This document shows, piece by piece, positions 29,895 through 41,766 of a stretch of DNA of 64,000 bases. The notes below the pieces were generated by a model. It ran no database searches. It saw nothing but the letters and a program-made list of their open reading frames with translations, and was not told the DNA's origin. Position 1 is the first letter of the stretch, and each line of letters begins with the position of its first letter. The position numbers and the translations under genes were made by a program. Origin of the DNA: Batillaria attramentaria (taxonomy: Eukaryota; Mollusca; Gastropoda; Batillariidae); the NCBI GenBank assembly GCA_018292915.2, contig JACVVK020000084.1, forward strand, positions 305,001-369,000. The letters are read 5' to 3'.

Positions 29895-31387
29895 ACCGCA
29901 TGCATGAACTGGTAAGTGTAAATATATGGTGTCTACTTTTGTATCATTATCGGTTATTTGTTGGCTTATAGATACTTGAAGGGGTTATTTTAAAGGAGGA
30001 TGCTGACCGACTGTTCCTAACATGAATAGAAAGAAAATTCCACAATGAAATTCCGGAAAAGAGAGAGAATGCATGAATGAATGAATGAATGAATGAATGA
30101 ATGAACTTTATTTTACAAGGATATAAGTGTTAAGCACAAGTGCTTATCTTACAACTTGTCCTTGCTACAGAAAACAAAAACAGAGAAAAAAAAAGAATTA
30201 AGAAGTACTACATGATCCAAACTACAAAAATGAAAAAAATATAAAGAAAGAAGAGAGGAAAAACAAACAAATAAAATACAACGGAGCATATCAAGAAAAT
30301 GTCAAGCCAAACATAATGAGTAGAAATTAAGAAATACAGCCATTTCTAGCAAACACTAAGAGAGAGAGAGAGAGACGGGAGGGGGGGGGTGGAGGGGGGG
30401 GTAAGGAACCGTTGACTCCTTTACCATTCGTTTGCCGTAGACTACAAGCTCCAGGCAAGAGTCGTTGCAGCTGTCCTTGGCGTCGTTATCGGTACTGGTG
30501 ATCATGGTGCCAAAGATGAAAGCCAGGTCTTTGTTGTCAGGGTGACAGATTTTGACTTTGGTTCTCACTGATTCTGGTAACGGACAAGAGTATGGAAAGC
30601 CGACACTTAGGTGGTAGGGAAAATTTGAAAATCGTGATCTTCTCCACTGGTGCTACAATTATATAGTTAACACTTTGCACGACGGGGAGCCGGTGTCGTA
30701 GATTATTTCGGAACCAGGATAAATCGGAACCGGTTCCCAAAAATCCTAGGATATTTCGGAACCATTCCCATTTATCCCGCACCTGGCAGACAAAATTCAT
30801 GTTGGCTGATGACCTTGTAGACGGTTCCGAAATATGTTAGTGGTTTTCAAATATCCTGTCACTAGGGTCAGGATAAATCGGAATGGTTCCAAAAACTCCT
30901 GCCACCAGGGCCAGGATAAATCGGAATGGTTCCAATTCGTCCCGGTTCCGAAATATCCCGTGACACCGGGGTGGCCGAATGATATAGCGTTGGACTTCTA
31001 CTGCTCGGGTCATGAGTTCGTATCCCGGATGGGGCCGAATATTTGTGCTTGCTTTTTCATCCTTGCGCCGTCTTTGATATCGCCCGTATGTGGTGGGAAA
31101 GGACGTTAAACCCCCAAACACCCACCCACCCACCCTGTTCCGTCTCATTCACAACATTGCTATAATCCCCTTGGTACATTCTCGTAATGTATAAGAGCCC
31201 GAACACCCCCCACCCCCCACCCCCCTGCCGACTGCACACCAGTACGAGCCACTTCAAGCCACTATTACGCAAGGCGTGGGTCTTCCCCGCTTGAACCGAG
31301 ACTGCTGCAGATTGCGTGAAGTGGGTTCTAGTGATCTAAAGATTTAAAGTAAAATTGCGGTTTTTGCTTTGTGGGCGTTTAAGAGTT

Positions 31388-31468
<81 letters not shown>

Positions 31469-31682
31469 GCACTTAACAATTGGTGTCGCATACGTGTTTA
31501 CGTGTAAATGTAGGTAAATATACCGACCAAGGAACGCCCCCGCAACATCTTGGATTGCATCCGTGGAGCTGTCGGTCAGGCTGATCCCAAGTCGATGTGC
31601 AGGTACGATGGCGTAGAAACCCCCACCAAAGGCGATGTCCGTCATTACTTCTCCCAAGCCAGGAACGTTCACAGACACGTCT

Positions 31683-31765
<83 letters not shown>

Positions 31766-32641
31766 GGTCTAACGTTTTCAGTATAAAACCTCGAATAACG
31801 AAGAAAGAATGAGAGAAACTTTCATGAAAGAAAAAAATGCAATTAACAGTACACACTAACAAAGACAAAGCGGGCTAGATATCAGTTACGGAAACGTAGG
31901 ACTATCCAGACGGCGAAAGAATAATAAAATGATAATAATAATAATAATAAAAAATCTGTGTATTGTGTGGTGCTTTACCCAATTTCTTGAACTGGCTCAA
32001 AGCGCCGCGAGCTCAATCCAACACGCACGCTCACGTGAATCACGCGCATTCCCTCACACACTCGACACGAACACATTACAATCACGTGGTGCGAAGGGTC
32101 AGCTCAGCTATTTAAGTTTCAGAATATAGAATTGCATTTATTTTCCAATTCTGTGGGCTCGACATTTCAAAAGCGGAGGGGGCAGAAGCCGGAGTACCCG
32201 GAGAGAGCCCCCGACGATTAGCCCGAATGAACGGTGCCACGTACGAGAAGGAAACTTTCTTCACCCCGAGTGGGACTCGAACCTGACCTCTCGCATTGGT
32301 GACAAAGTCTCTTAACCATTAGACCACCGACCGCCCGAAGTTACTGGCACACGGACGGATGCAAGTTCCCACCGAAGGAGATCCAGATGCGGCATAGTAG
32401 TTAGTCGCTGGGGTTGCACCATGTCAATGCCATGCTGACAAACAAATTTATTACAAGATTTTTCCAGGGTGCTGCGCGTACCTCTGGCAAAGACGTAACT
32501 TGGAACGTTCTGGAATCTAGATTGTCCAGTACGTCCGTTGTGATACTGGACGTGAGTTGTGACGAGACCAGACGGACACTGGATGACCACACGGGTTTCT
32601 GGACTCGCGGGCTGCACCAACTTCTTCTCCACAGCGTATCT

Positions 32642-32728
<87 letters not shown>

Positions 32729-33513
32729 CGTGGTCAGAAAAGAGGAGTTAATACGATGCATCAGCTCCTGTGCATGCGAAATATACTGTATTTATTGTTG
32801 TAGCAATGTTAGCCAATACGGTTTAATGTGACTGTGTTAGTATGTATGTGGGAGTGACTAAAAGTTATAGTGAGTAAGTTGCAGCATGCATGTGTGAGTG
32901 ACTGCAAAGCAGCTCCCTGAAACCACGACAAATTCCTAATGTTTATACATATGGTATAAAGTTATGTTTATATATATATGTTTATGTTTATGTTGATATT
33001 GTCGTAATGGGCTTTATTTGTTTTGAACATACTGCTCGTGTGTCTATGGTTTGGCTTCATGGCAGGAATATAAGCTTACACATGCTGGTAATGATTTGAT
33101 CGAAACTGTGATATGATTCCGCTTTTATTTCGTGATATGATACGAAAAAAAACCCAAAAAAAACTCACACTGGAGACTCACCTGCTGACACACAACGTGG
33201 CAGTACCACACGCAGCGCCATACATATCTTTATCGAAGAAGATCACACCGACATCTGACACTTCCGGTGAGTCGGGCTTCACCAGCAGTGCGCATGTCAG
33301 GTCAGGCTGACCTCGCGGTTCCAAGAGCAGGAACTTCCGGTACTGGTCGGCAGACTCCATGAGCCATTTTCGCTTTTCCAGCAAAGTGGTGCCCTTCATT
33401 TCTGGAAACCCGGCTTCGATGACGCGTATCTTCTCCCCTGCGGCGTGCATTTCTGTCGTCCGAATTGTTAGGTCTCCAAGAAGGAGGTTGGTTTTGGGAA
33501 GGAGATCTGACAT
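28725..33513 (-). CDS. Proline racemase-superfamily protein, gene B
   Basis: Five coding exons on the minus strand: 33513-33182, 32639-32482, 31680-31528, 30573-30425 and 29027-28725. Together they give 1095 nt, 364 codons plus TAA, with no frame break. The ATG follows an acceptor at 33522-33523. The joined leader plus exon carries an in-frame TGA shortly upstream, which supports this start.

Signatures: EMHAAG at residues 21-26, 'EPRGQPDLTCALL' near 65-77, first Cys motif AACGTA (Cys102) and second IARGPCGSG (Cys270). The catalytic Cys pair of proline racemases and hydroxyproline epimerases is present, but the neighbouring His (CGHG) and Asp (DRSPCG) are Thr and Ala. Length and architecture match the superfamily.

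The donor of the 153-nt exon is a weak gtcggt. The acceptors of the 158- and 153-nt exons directly follow (TG)n tracts. The leader intron holds a young LINE. An active enzyme is plausible, but its substrate is not predictable. Confidence 0.93.
29028..30424. repeat. Gene B intron 5: simple repeats and tail-like repeats
   Basis: It contains (GACAAT)n at about 29200-29236, C and A runs at 29341-29379, GA runs at 29573-29595 and 29645-29664, a CA run at 29802-29892 and (GAAT)n at 30073-30104. Several 'aaaactttattt' segments resemble LINE 3' tails. This intron is wholly unlike intron 5 of genes C and D. Confidence 0.7.
30690..30962. repeat. Short internal repeat with 'aggataaatcgga' motif
   Basis: The motif 'ccaggataaatcggaa' followed by 'ggttcc' occurs at about 30716, 30869 and 30912. 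Inverted forms ('ggttccgaaatat') lie between. It sits in gene B intron 4 and may be a degraded inverted-repeat element. Confidence 0.5.
30966..31132 (+). repeat. tRNA-derived SINE, family 1 (full length)
   Basis: Best-preserved plus-strand copy. It has the tRNA-like head 'ggggtggccgaatgatatag' with 'gagttcgtatcccgg' as B box, then the body and the CCCA-repeat tail. It lies in gene B intron 4. Confidence 0.88.
31922..32333 (-). repeat. tRNA-derived SINE, family 2
   Basis: Full-length copy in gene B intron 3, in sense orientation with the gene. A shorter version of the same insertion lies at the equivalent place in gene C (43945-44215). Confidence 0.88.
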
Positions 33514-33944
33514 TTTCAGACCTGGAAACATGAACATAAACGTAACTTTATTGCCATATGTATAAACATTAGGAATTCGTTGTGGTTTAAAAGAGCTGCT
33601 TTGAAATCACACATACGTGCATGCTGTTACTTGCTCACTTATATTACAGTCACTCGCACTTAAATGCTAACAAAATCACATTAAACCTTACTAACAAAAA
33701 TGCTAAGACCCTAAGTACAATGAAAACAGACCATAGGTCAAGGTTAACCTGGTCCAGGGAAGCAGCGAACGTGTGATCAGAATGGTGATCAGAAAATATC
33801 ATAATCCAGACTGTTTAACCAAGATGAAGCCACTGGGGTTCGCCAAAATAAAGCGTTACAAGATGTTTTAAACATTTCTGGACAAAGCCTGAAGGGGCTG
33901 ACAGGATGGTTAAAAACAAAAAGCTACGCTACGTAAGAAAACAT

Positions 33945-33984
<40 letters not shown>

Positions 33985-33989
<5 letters not shown>

Positions 33990-34291
33990 TCTCTCACACA
34001 CTGGACATAAGCACATTACAATCACGTGGTGCGACGGGTCAGCTCAGCTATTGAAATTTCGGAATTTACAATTGCATTTTTTTTTTTCAAATTTGATGGG
34101 CTGGACATTTCCAAAGCGGAGGGGGGAGGGGAGAGAGGAAGCCGGAGTACCCGGAGTGAACCCCCGACGATCGGCCAGAATGAATGGTGCCACAAACTGG
34201 AAGGAAAAATTCTTTGCCCCGTGTGGGACTCGAATCCCTGACCTCTCGCACTGGTGACAAGTCTCTTAACCACTATACCACCGCCCACCGA
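33985..34291 (-). repeat. SINE family 2, tail missing
   Basis: Head and body are present, and the AAT tail is replaced by a CAG run (33955-33987). It lies in the leader intron of gene B. Confidence 0.8.
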
Positions 34292-34482
34292 CCGTTTGAG
34301 TGTCTCGCAAGGTAAGCGGGTGAGAAACTCCTGCATTGCAGAGTTGGGGGGGGGGAGGGAGGGAGGGAGGCGACAGTGCAGTAGTCGCGCATCGTTTAAC
34401 AGCAGGTATGTTCTTGTCGCCGGTTTCGTGCAGTGAGGTGCACGCTGGTATTACGTTGCACTGGTAATGCATATGATCTAGC

Positions 34483-35107
34483 AACCCTGTTTAGGGTCCG
34501 TCGCGGATAACTACATGCACCTGCGACGACGGCCAAGTCGGGCTAACCGAGACCGAGCTGAGCTAAATGATACCTAAGAAGGAAAAAAACAAAAATACTC
34601 GGTGACAAGGAAAGTGGACAGTTGCGAACAACTTTGAGGTCCCCGTGTTATTTCACAGTGTGCACAGAAGCGGTGAAAACTGTCGCACTCACCAGCATAT
34701 TGCATTTTCAGCCTGTTTCGAGATTATTGCCTGCATGAGCTGTCTCCCTTGCCGCAACAAGTACGCATTTTTCGTGGCAGAGCACAAAGCTGCCACGAAA
34801 AATGCATGCTTGCTGCGGGTCTGTGTGTGCACGGGGGACAACCGAGTATTTTATTTTCTTCTTAGGTATCACTTAGCTCGGCTCGGTCTCGTTAGCCCGA
34901 GCGTTGGACTTCTAATGCTCGGGTCGTGAGTTCGATCCCGGCTGGGGCCAAATATTTGTGCTGGCTTTTTCATCATTGCCCCGTCTTTGATATCACCCTA
35001 TGTGGTGGAAAAGGACGTTAAACCCCCAAACACTCACCCACTCGGTTAGCCCGACTTCGCCGTCGTCGTAGGGGCATAGAGTTACCGACGGACCCGGAAC
35101 AGGGTTG
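34483..35107. mobile_element. Fold-back DNA element with a nested SINE
   Basis: The two halves form a long imperfect inverted repeat. The left arm starts 'caaccctgtttagggtccg' and runs through 'cgacgacggccaagtcggg' and 'gatacctaagaagg'. The right arm carries the complements in reverse order and ends 'gacggacccggaacagggtt'. A tight inner hairpin lies at about 34764-34806 ('cgcatttttcgtggcag' and its complement). No ORF is present. The right arm is split by a SINE at 34901-35044. Confidence 0.65.
34901..35044 (+). repeat. SINE family 1 with 10-bp target duplication
   Basis: A 5'-truncated family 1 copy flanked by GTTAGCCCGA at 34891-34900 and 35045-35054. It interrupts the right arm of the fold-back element. 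Removing it and one copy of the duplication restores the match to the left arm. Confidence 0.8.
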
Positions 35108-35548
35108 GCGGGTGAGAAACTCCTGCCTTACAGAGCTGGGGGAAAGTGACAGTGCAGAAGTCGCGCATCGTTTAAAAGCAGGTATAGGGTATGCTCTTGT
35201 CGTTTCGTTGTGGTTTGCGGTATGGTGCACACTGGTAATACGTTGCACTGGTAATGCATATGATCTAGTGGCCTTTGCCGGCGCTCAGAGTTGACGGTGT
35301 ACGTTACCCAGATTAAATTGCCTCAGTGGTGTGCATACTACCGTAACATTGAAAAGTAAAGAACATAAATGCAATTTGTTAAACGACGTGTAACTACTAC
35401 TACCGTTTCATTTCCGTTTGAATAACATGTTCGTTGGTTGGTTTGTTCGTTCTCTAGAAAACAAACAAACATTGATTGTCTTCGTCACGAGTAAATCTCA
35501 AAGCAAGTCAATGTATGTGGTGAATATAAAAATGAGATACAAAATGCT

Positions 35549-35921
35549 TTTTTTTTTTTTTTTTTTCTCTCTTTTTTTTTTCTTTTTTTTTTTTTTTTTT
35601 TGAGCCTCAGTTGCATGCATGGATGCATCAGACTCAGGGTTTTTATTTATTTTTTTTGTTTGTTTTGTTTGGTTTTGATTTTTTTTCTTTTCTCCTTTTA
35701 CAGGTTTTTTTTTTTTTTTTTTTGGTCGTGCATCCATTCTTCATTGGCTCTCTTTTTTTTTTTTTTTCCAAAGCAGTGATTGTATTTCTTTTTGTACATT
35801 TTGTATTACATTTTCTAAACTATTACAATAAAATGTATTGTGTTCATATCGGCCGTATACCTTATACTCATATAAATTGAGATGCTTAATTACATTATAT
35901 GACATTTGTTAATATTCGTGT

Positions 35922-35952
<31 letters not shown>

Positions 35953-38900
35953 CACGTGTGTGTGTGCACGTGTGTGTGGAGTATATGAGAGTGTCTGGTG
36001 TGTGTGAGAGTGTGTATGAGTGTATATGAGAGAGAGAGAGAGAGAGAGAGAGCAATTTAACAATACAGACTTCTTAGGTGTAGCTCTGATTCAAGCATGC
36101 AGACAATATCTACCGGTGTGCCGTACTTGAACTTACTTATGCACATTTTAGCAACTAAAAGTACATGATTAATATACAAGGTTTCTGTCGCTTCTAAAGT
36201 GTTATTTTTGTACCCAAGTAAAGCTTGATCAACAGAGATTCGGATTGTTTGTTGACATTTCTCAGAGCATATACATTCAACACGGTTCCAGATACGTGAT
36301 ATCTTTGTACAATGGTAAAAGAAATGTTCAGCATAATCGATTTGGTTACTACAAAAAGTACAGTATCTATTATTTGCGACCCCCATTTTTGATAGAAGAA
36401 TGTTTGTTGGATAAATATTGTGTATTATCTTCCATTGGAGTTCCTGCAATCTAATTTCTTTCGATGATTTGTTTGCTATTTCCCAAAACCATTCATTTAT
36501 TTCGATGCCAAATTTATTCTTCCAAAATGTGACTGCATTTGGGGGACTGTACTTTTGTTTAACAATTTGTTTTCTAAAAGCTTTAGCTGGCAACACAATA
36601 TTTTCAGGAGTAACTTCATTAAAATGAGGGTAATTACGAATGAAGCGTGAGACTGCATTTGCCACAACATTATATTCTAAGAGCCTTTGAGGGGCTTGAC
36701 CCAAACGGCGGCACAGTTTCTCCATGGGCATCAGAGTGTTGCCATTACAAATGTCAGACACGCGATATATACCATTTCTCAGCCATTCGGCGAAAAAAAG
36801 GGGGTTAGATCTGTAAGTTATGTTTGCGTTGTTCCATATCACTGTGCTCAGTGACTCATTTGTGGTTTGCACGGTTTCTAGCCAGGCTGTTAATACCTCT
36901 CTCCAGAATAAAGATTTGATCAGATGAAGCCCTCTGTATGTTTTTGTGCTGACAGACGACTCAAAACATACCAGTTGCGGACCATAGAGTTTGTAAGCTT
37001 CTCTACCCAGGATCGACCACCGTGATGCTGTGTCTGACCGGAGTCGCACAGCCCATTCACACAACATAGACAGCTGCATGTCTTTAATATTTATCATCTT
37101 GACTCCACCCTCATTGTACTCGCTGCACATTACTGATCGTTTAACTTTTTCAAAAGCTTTTTTATTGAGGTTTCTATTTTTCCACAGGTACCTGAACAGC
37201 AGTGTGTTAACTTCATCCAAAACGAAAGTTGGAATCCTAAGAGCTTGCATCACGTATACCATCTGTGAGAGCAAAAAGGCTTTTATAACACACACTTTGC
37301 CACGAAGGCTAAGTGACCTCTTCTTCCACTGTGCTATGAGGAGTTTTATTTTTTGAACTCTGCCGCTCCAATTTTTTTCTATGCTGGAAGCTGGCGTGTC
37401 ATTACTAAAATAGATTCCCAGTATTTTGATTTCCTTGGTGCATCGTACACCATTACACTGCTCGCTTGAGTTTTTTTGAGATCCCAGCCACATGGCTTCT
37501 GACTTATTTGTGTTTAATTTCAGGCCCGAGAAAACCGAGAAAGCGCTGACTAACGTCATAACTTGAGCAAAATCCTGCTTGTCCCTTAGAAACAAAGTTA
37601 CATCATCAGCATATAAGATGATTTTTAATATTTTCATGTCGTCTGAGCCTTCATATGGCATTCGTAATCCTTTGATTTCTTTGGACTGTCTGATCTTACA
37701 CGCAATCAACTCCATAGCAAGGATGAAGGCCAGAGGGGAGTACGGGCAGCCCTGACGAATCCCGCGCTCTACGTTAAAGGCCGGGGACAGCCAGCCGCAG
37801 TAGTTGACACTACTTTTGGTTCCCTCCATAAGCACTGACACCCAGCGAACGAACTGAGCACCAAAACCAAACTTTTCGAGCGCATACAACAAAAATTCCT
37901 TAGAAATACTGTCGTAAGCACGCTCATAATCCAGCGCCAGGAGCAGCCCCGGACTATTTGTGGTGTTAATATATTCTGTAGTATCGTCTATTAATCTAAT
38001 TGCTGTGGATATTTTTCTACCCTTGATGTATCCTTTCTGGTCTTCGTGCACAATGTCTTCAATTACACTGGACATACGGACGGCTAGACATTTAGCAAGA
38101 ATTTTATAATCAGTGTTTGTCAGTGAGATCGGACGCCAGTTGCGTAAATTATCTCGCGGTAGGTTTTTTCCTTTGTGTATTAAGGTGATGACGGCTTTTT
38201 TCTGGGACGGGGACATTTGTCCGTTTTCAAAAGCAGCGTTTATTGAGTCTACAACAATCTCTCTCAGGTGGATCCAAAATACCTTTAGAAACTCGACCGT
38301 GATACCATCACTTCCTGGCGCAGAGCCATTCTTTAATTGTTTTAAACTAAATGTAGCTTCGTCGACTGTCACAAAACCTTCACAGGACTCTCGGTCGATC
38401 TCAGAGACACGAGGAATATTTGCGTCTTTTAGGAATTCGTCTGCTAGATATTTCATACGGTTTGGTTCTGTTTGTGAGGTATACAAAGATTCAAAATGTT
38501 TTTGTTGTTCCTGTAGAATTTGTTGTTGATTGTGCAATACTGTACCATCATTAAGTGTTAATCTGTCCATCACTTTTGCATTTCCCCGTGCTTTTTCTAA
38601 ACCTAAAAAGAATTTCGTGCTTTTTTCGCCCTCCTCGATCCATTTCGCACGGGATCGTATGCGGGCACTGTTAGCTGCTTGTTGTTCAAAAAGTTCTAGC
38701 TGCGCTTTAGTTTTATTCCTAGTGTCTAATGCTTCGCGGTTTGTAGGGTTTGATGAAAGTATTACGTCACACTCATTTAGGGATTTATTTAAATTATCAA
38801 GTTGTTTACTGTCCTTTGCTTTCTTTATTTTACTATATGTTATTGCGAACTCTCGCATTTTAATTTTCAGCAGCTCCCATGTCAGTTGTTTGTCTGTTTC

Positions 38901-39404
38901 TTGTGTTGTGTTTTTGTAATTTAGAATAAAATCATTCATCTGTTGCAGAAACAACTTATCTTTCAAGAGACTATTGTTGAACTTCCAATAACCTGGACCT
39001 CTTTGAACATTAGTTAGACTGTATTTGAATACGATCATTCTATGATCAGAAAATGACACAGATTCGTTCTCGCACGACAACGTTCTATCTAAAATTTCGT
39101 CCGATATTAACATATAATCCAGGCGTCTGGCTTGCGGTGGGTTATTACGGAACCAAGTGAATTCTGACTGTTCAGGGTGAAGCAGTCGCCAACAGTCGTT
39201 CAATTCACTGTTTACGACCACTTCATTGAAAGCATCAACGTTTTTTAGCATATGTTTCTCTCCACTAACTACGTCTTTGTCGTTATCCAGAACACAATTA
39301 AAATCCCCACAGACGACAGACGAGGCAGAGTGATTTTCATCTAAGTGCTTTTCTACTTGACGGAAAAAAGACACCTTATTTCCTGTTGCTGGGGCATAAA
39401 TATT
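35549..39404 (-). mobile_element. 5'-truncated LINE with target-site duplication
   Basis: A minus-strand non-LTR retrotransposon flanked by a perfect 17-bp duplication ATGAGATACAAAATGCT (35532-35548 and 39405-39421). Its 3' end abuts a T run on the plus strand (poly-A tail on the element strand). The 5' truncation point lies inside the endonuclease domain. The element includes one long ORF and a roughly 500-bp 3' region holding GA and GT microsatellites. It lies in the leader intron of gene B, in sense orientation. Confidence 0.9.
36057..39404 (-). CDS. LINE ORF2: endonuclease C-terminus plus reverse transcriptase
   Basis: Continuous open frame of 1115 codons from the truncation point (39404) to TAA at 36057-36059. 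Because the 5' end is missing there is no native start codon, and the first Met or GTG codons are internal.

Reading from the truncation, residues 1-5 are NIYAP. CGDFN is at 32-36, and 'RRLDYML' and 'FSDHR' complete the second half of the apurinic endonuclease domain. The RT domain follows: 'GSAPGSDG', 'LALDYERAYDS', 'GIRQGCPYSPLAF' and YADD at 598-601. A zinc-knuckle-like CTFC...H...HxxxxC sits near 1015-1037.

The frame has no stop or frameshift, so the insertion is young. From memory the motif spelling is closest to the L1/Tx1 group; the clade is uncertain. It cannot be autonomous without its 5' part. Confidence 0.9.
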   Translation of the reverse strand, partial: NIYAPATGNKVSFFRQVEKHLDENHSASSVVCGDFNCVLDNDKDVVSGEKHMLKNVDAFNEVVVNSELNDCWRLLHPEQSEFTWFRNNPPQARRLDYMLISDEILDRTLSCENESVSFSDHRMIVFKYSLTNVQRGPGYWKFNNSLLKDKLFLQQMNDFILNYKNTTQETDKQLTWELLKIKMREFAITYSKIKKAKDSKQLDNLNKSLNECDVILSSNPTNREALDTRNKTKAQLELFEQQAANSARIRSRAKWIEEGEKSTKFFLGLEKARGNAKVMDRLTLNDGTVLHNQQQILQEQQKHFESLYTSQTEPNRMKYLADEFLKDANIPRVSEIDRESCEGFVTVDEATFSLKQLKNGSAPGSDGITVEFLKVFWIHLREIVVDSINAAFENGQMSPSQKKAVITLIHKGKNLPRDNLRNWRPISLTNTDYKILAKCLAVRMSSVIEDIVHEDQKGYIKGRKISTAIRLIDDTTEYINTTNSPGLLLALDYERAYDSISKEFLLYALEKFGFGAQFVRWVSVLMEGTKSSVNYCGWLSPAFNVERGIRQGCPYSPLAFILAMELIACKIRQSKEIKGLRMPYEGSDDMKILKIILYADDVTLFLRDKQDFAQVMTLVSAFSVFSGLKLNTNKSEAMWLGSQKNSSEQCNGVRCTKEIKILGIYFSNDTPASSIEKNWSGRVQKIKLLIAQWKKRSLSLRGKVCVIKAFLLSQMVYVMQALRIPTFVLDEVNTLLFRYLWKNRNLNKKAFEKVKRSVMCSEYNEGGVKMINIKDMQLSMLCEWAVRLRSDTASRWSILGREAYKLYGPQLVCFESSVSTKTYRGLHLIKSLFWREVLTAWLETVQTTNESLSTVIWNNANITYRSNPLFFAEWLRNGIYRVSDICNGNTLMPMEKLCRRLGQAPQRLLEYNVVANAVSRFIRNYPHFNEVTPENIVLPAKAFRKQIVKQKYSPPNAVTFWKNKFGIEINEWFWEIANKSSKEIRLQELQWKIIHNIYPTNILLSKMGVANNRYCTFCSNQIDYAEHFFYHCTKISRIWNRVECICSEKCQQTIRISVDQALLGYKNNTLEATETLYINHVLLVAKMCISKFKYGTPVDIVCMLESELHLRSLYC

Positions 39405-39891
39405 ATGAGATACAAAATGCTAGTAAATGTCGAATAGGAGAGAGAGAGAGAGAACCTTAATTTTACAAGGGTAGACGTTACAGGCATGTTCATACCATTT
39501 TTAAAACTTGTCGTTGCTATACTAGAGAGAGAGAGAGAGAGAGAGCTATTAAAACATGCATGCTACAATAGAAAAAATATCCCTCTAAACGTTGTCCCTA
39601 CAGATTTTGACCAACCCATAAGAATAAGGCCAACTAGTTTCTTTTCGAAGTCTCCCCGGCAGCCAGACACATTTTTAACCTACAAAAAAATCTTTGCTTT
39701 GATTTGACTTGTTTTGTTCGTTTGAAGCTGATTTGTTCCTGAACGTCGGAGTCTGTGTGTTTTATCTCCATGCCTTTGAGGACGAGTTGATTTTTTTTTT
39801 CAACACATTTTTTGTTCTTGTTATTACGCTGCTGATTTTACCACATTGATCGTAAAATTAATAATTTTGTGTCACCCAGCTGGCTGCATTG

Positions 39892-40095
<204 letters not shown>

Positions 40096-40408
40096 ACAGA
40101 TTTTACTTTAACTTGCTTTGATTACATCCAAACAAAGAAATATAACTCTTAAGAGCGAGAGCCAGACCACCACCCCCCACCCCCACCCACTATATGATAA
40201 GACTAATTAAAAAGAACCAACCACTGTACACCAGTATGAGCCGCTTCAAGCCACTATTACGCAAGATGTGGGCCTTCCACGCTAAGCGCGAGGCTGTTGC
40301 AGATTGTGTAAGAGTGGCTTCAGGTGGCGGCTTCTAGTGACCTGAAGATTTCAAGTCAAAATGCGATTGTTGCGGCACGGGCTGTTAGGAGGTAAAGCCA
40401 GAACATAC

Positions 40409-40480
40409 CTTTACAGGCAGTGCTGATTAAGGTGAAGGTTCAGTGGATGAGCTGAGCTGATCGGTTCTACCGGTCCCGGA
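40409..40480 (-). other. Gene B noncoding leader exon (5' end not fixed)
   Basis: The minus strand reads ACTGCCTGTAAAG|gtatgttc, with the donor at 40408-40403. The surrounding block (about 40235-40700) is nearly identical to 47790-48245 and 55690-56135, which lie upstream of genes C and D. The 5' end of the exon is not determined. Confidence 0.6.
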
Positions 40481-40684
40481 CCATCCGAAGCGACTCAACC
40501 TTTTGAAAATGCTGCTGTCTGGCGAACGCACTCACGCAGCAAAACGTCCCAGCAAAAATCGTGCAGTACATGCCACTCAACACCGTCTCTTGTCTAGTTT
40601 CTGACAAGCTCCTCCCCCTATCGCACTACGAGGCTCCGGGTCAAGCTGCACCTCTCAGGAATTCAAACGTGGTTTTGAAATAGT

Positions 40685-40974
40685 GCGTTGAACTTTGCAG
40701 GGGTAAGTAATGTTTACCGTGTTCCTTTTTGAAAAAAATGGGTTAAACGGGTCGCTGATTCTTTTGGTGTATAGTTCCCAGCCGGTCACGCATGAGCTTT
40801 GGAACTGTGATCCTCTGCCTGTGAATATGATTCGCCAAATAAAAGATTTGTAACAGCTTTTAGACTTTCACTGATGCGAGAAGCCTCAGAACTTGGAATG
40901 GGTTTAATTCATAGGTCAAGCAGAAGTTATTTCACAAGGAAAATGATAATATGTACAATGAAGTGCGGTACGAG

Positions 40975-41053
<79 letters not shown>

Positions 41054-41368
41054 TACACACACACATATATAACCTAAATAATTTTACTGCCTGCAGGGGT
41101 AAGTATATATTTACCGTGTTCCTTTTAAAAAAAAAATGGGTAAAACGGGTCGCTGATTCTTTTGGTGTATAGTTCCCAGCCGGTCACGCATGCGCTTTGG
41201 AACTGTGATCCTCTGCCTGTGAGTGTGATTCGCCAAATAAAAGATTTGTAACAGCTTTTAGACTTTCACTGATGCGAGAAGCCTCAGAACTTGGAACGGA
41301 TTTAATTCATAGGTCAAGCAGAAGTGATTTCACAAGGAAAATGATAATACAATGAAGTGCGGTACGAG

Positions 41369-41449
<81 letters not shown>

Positions 41450-41480
41450 TACACACTCACATATATAACCTAAATAATTT
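40685..41480. repeat. Two-unit tandem duplication of about 400 bp
   Basis: The segment from 'aggggtaagta' through 'cctctgcctgtga', 'ccaaataaaagattt' and 'gcggtacgagcc' to a CT-then-CA microsatellite occurs at 40685-41085 and again at 41093-41480. A single related copy lies at 48232-48630 upstream of gene C. Confidence 0.85.
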
Positions 41481-41766
41481 TACTGATTTTCGTACGACTC
41501 ACAGAAGTCATGACAGTTACAATTCCTCAAAATGATACAATTCACAAAAATGATTCAATTCGTCAAAAGGATAAAAAAAAATTATGCATGGTATAAATGG
41601 ACAAATTAAAGCTAACTATTTTTTTATGCCTAGTAGTAGTAGCAGTGGTAGTGTTGTTGTTGTTGTTGTTGTTGTTCAGAAAGTAAACTGTTATGGATAT
41701 TTACGTTTCTACATCAACAACGGTACATTATCATATAAACTACTTTTAAATGCTTGTTTTATACTT

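Noticed and set aside
36245..38919. Several plus-strand frames of 69-138 codons
   Set aside because: They are antisense shadows of the LINE reverse transcriptase ORF.
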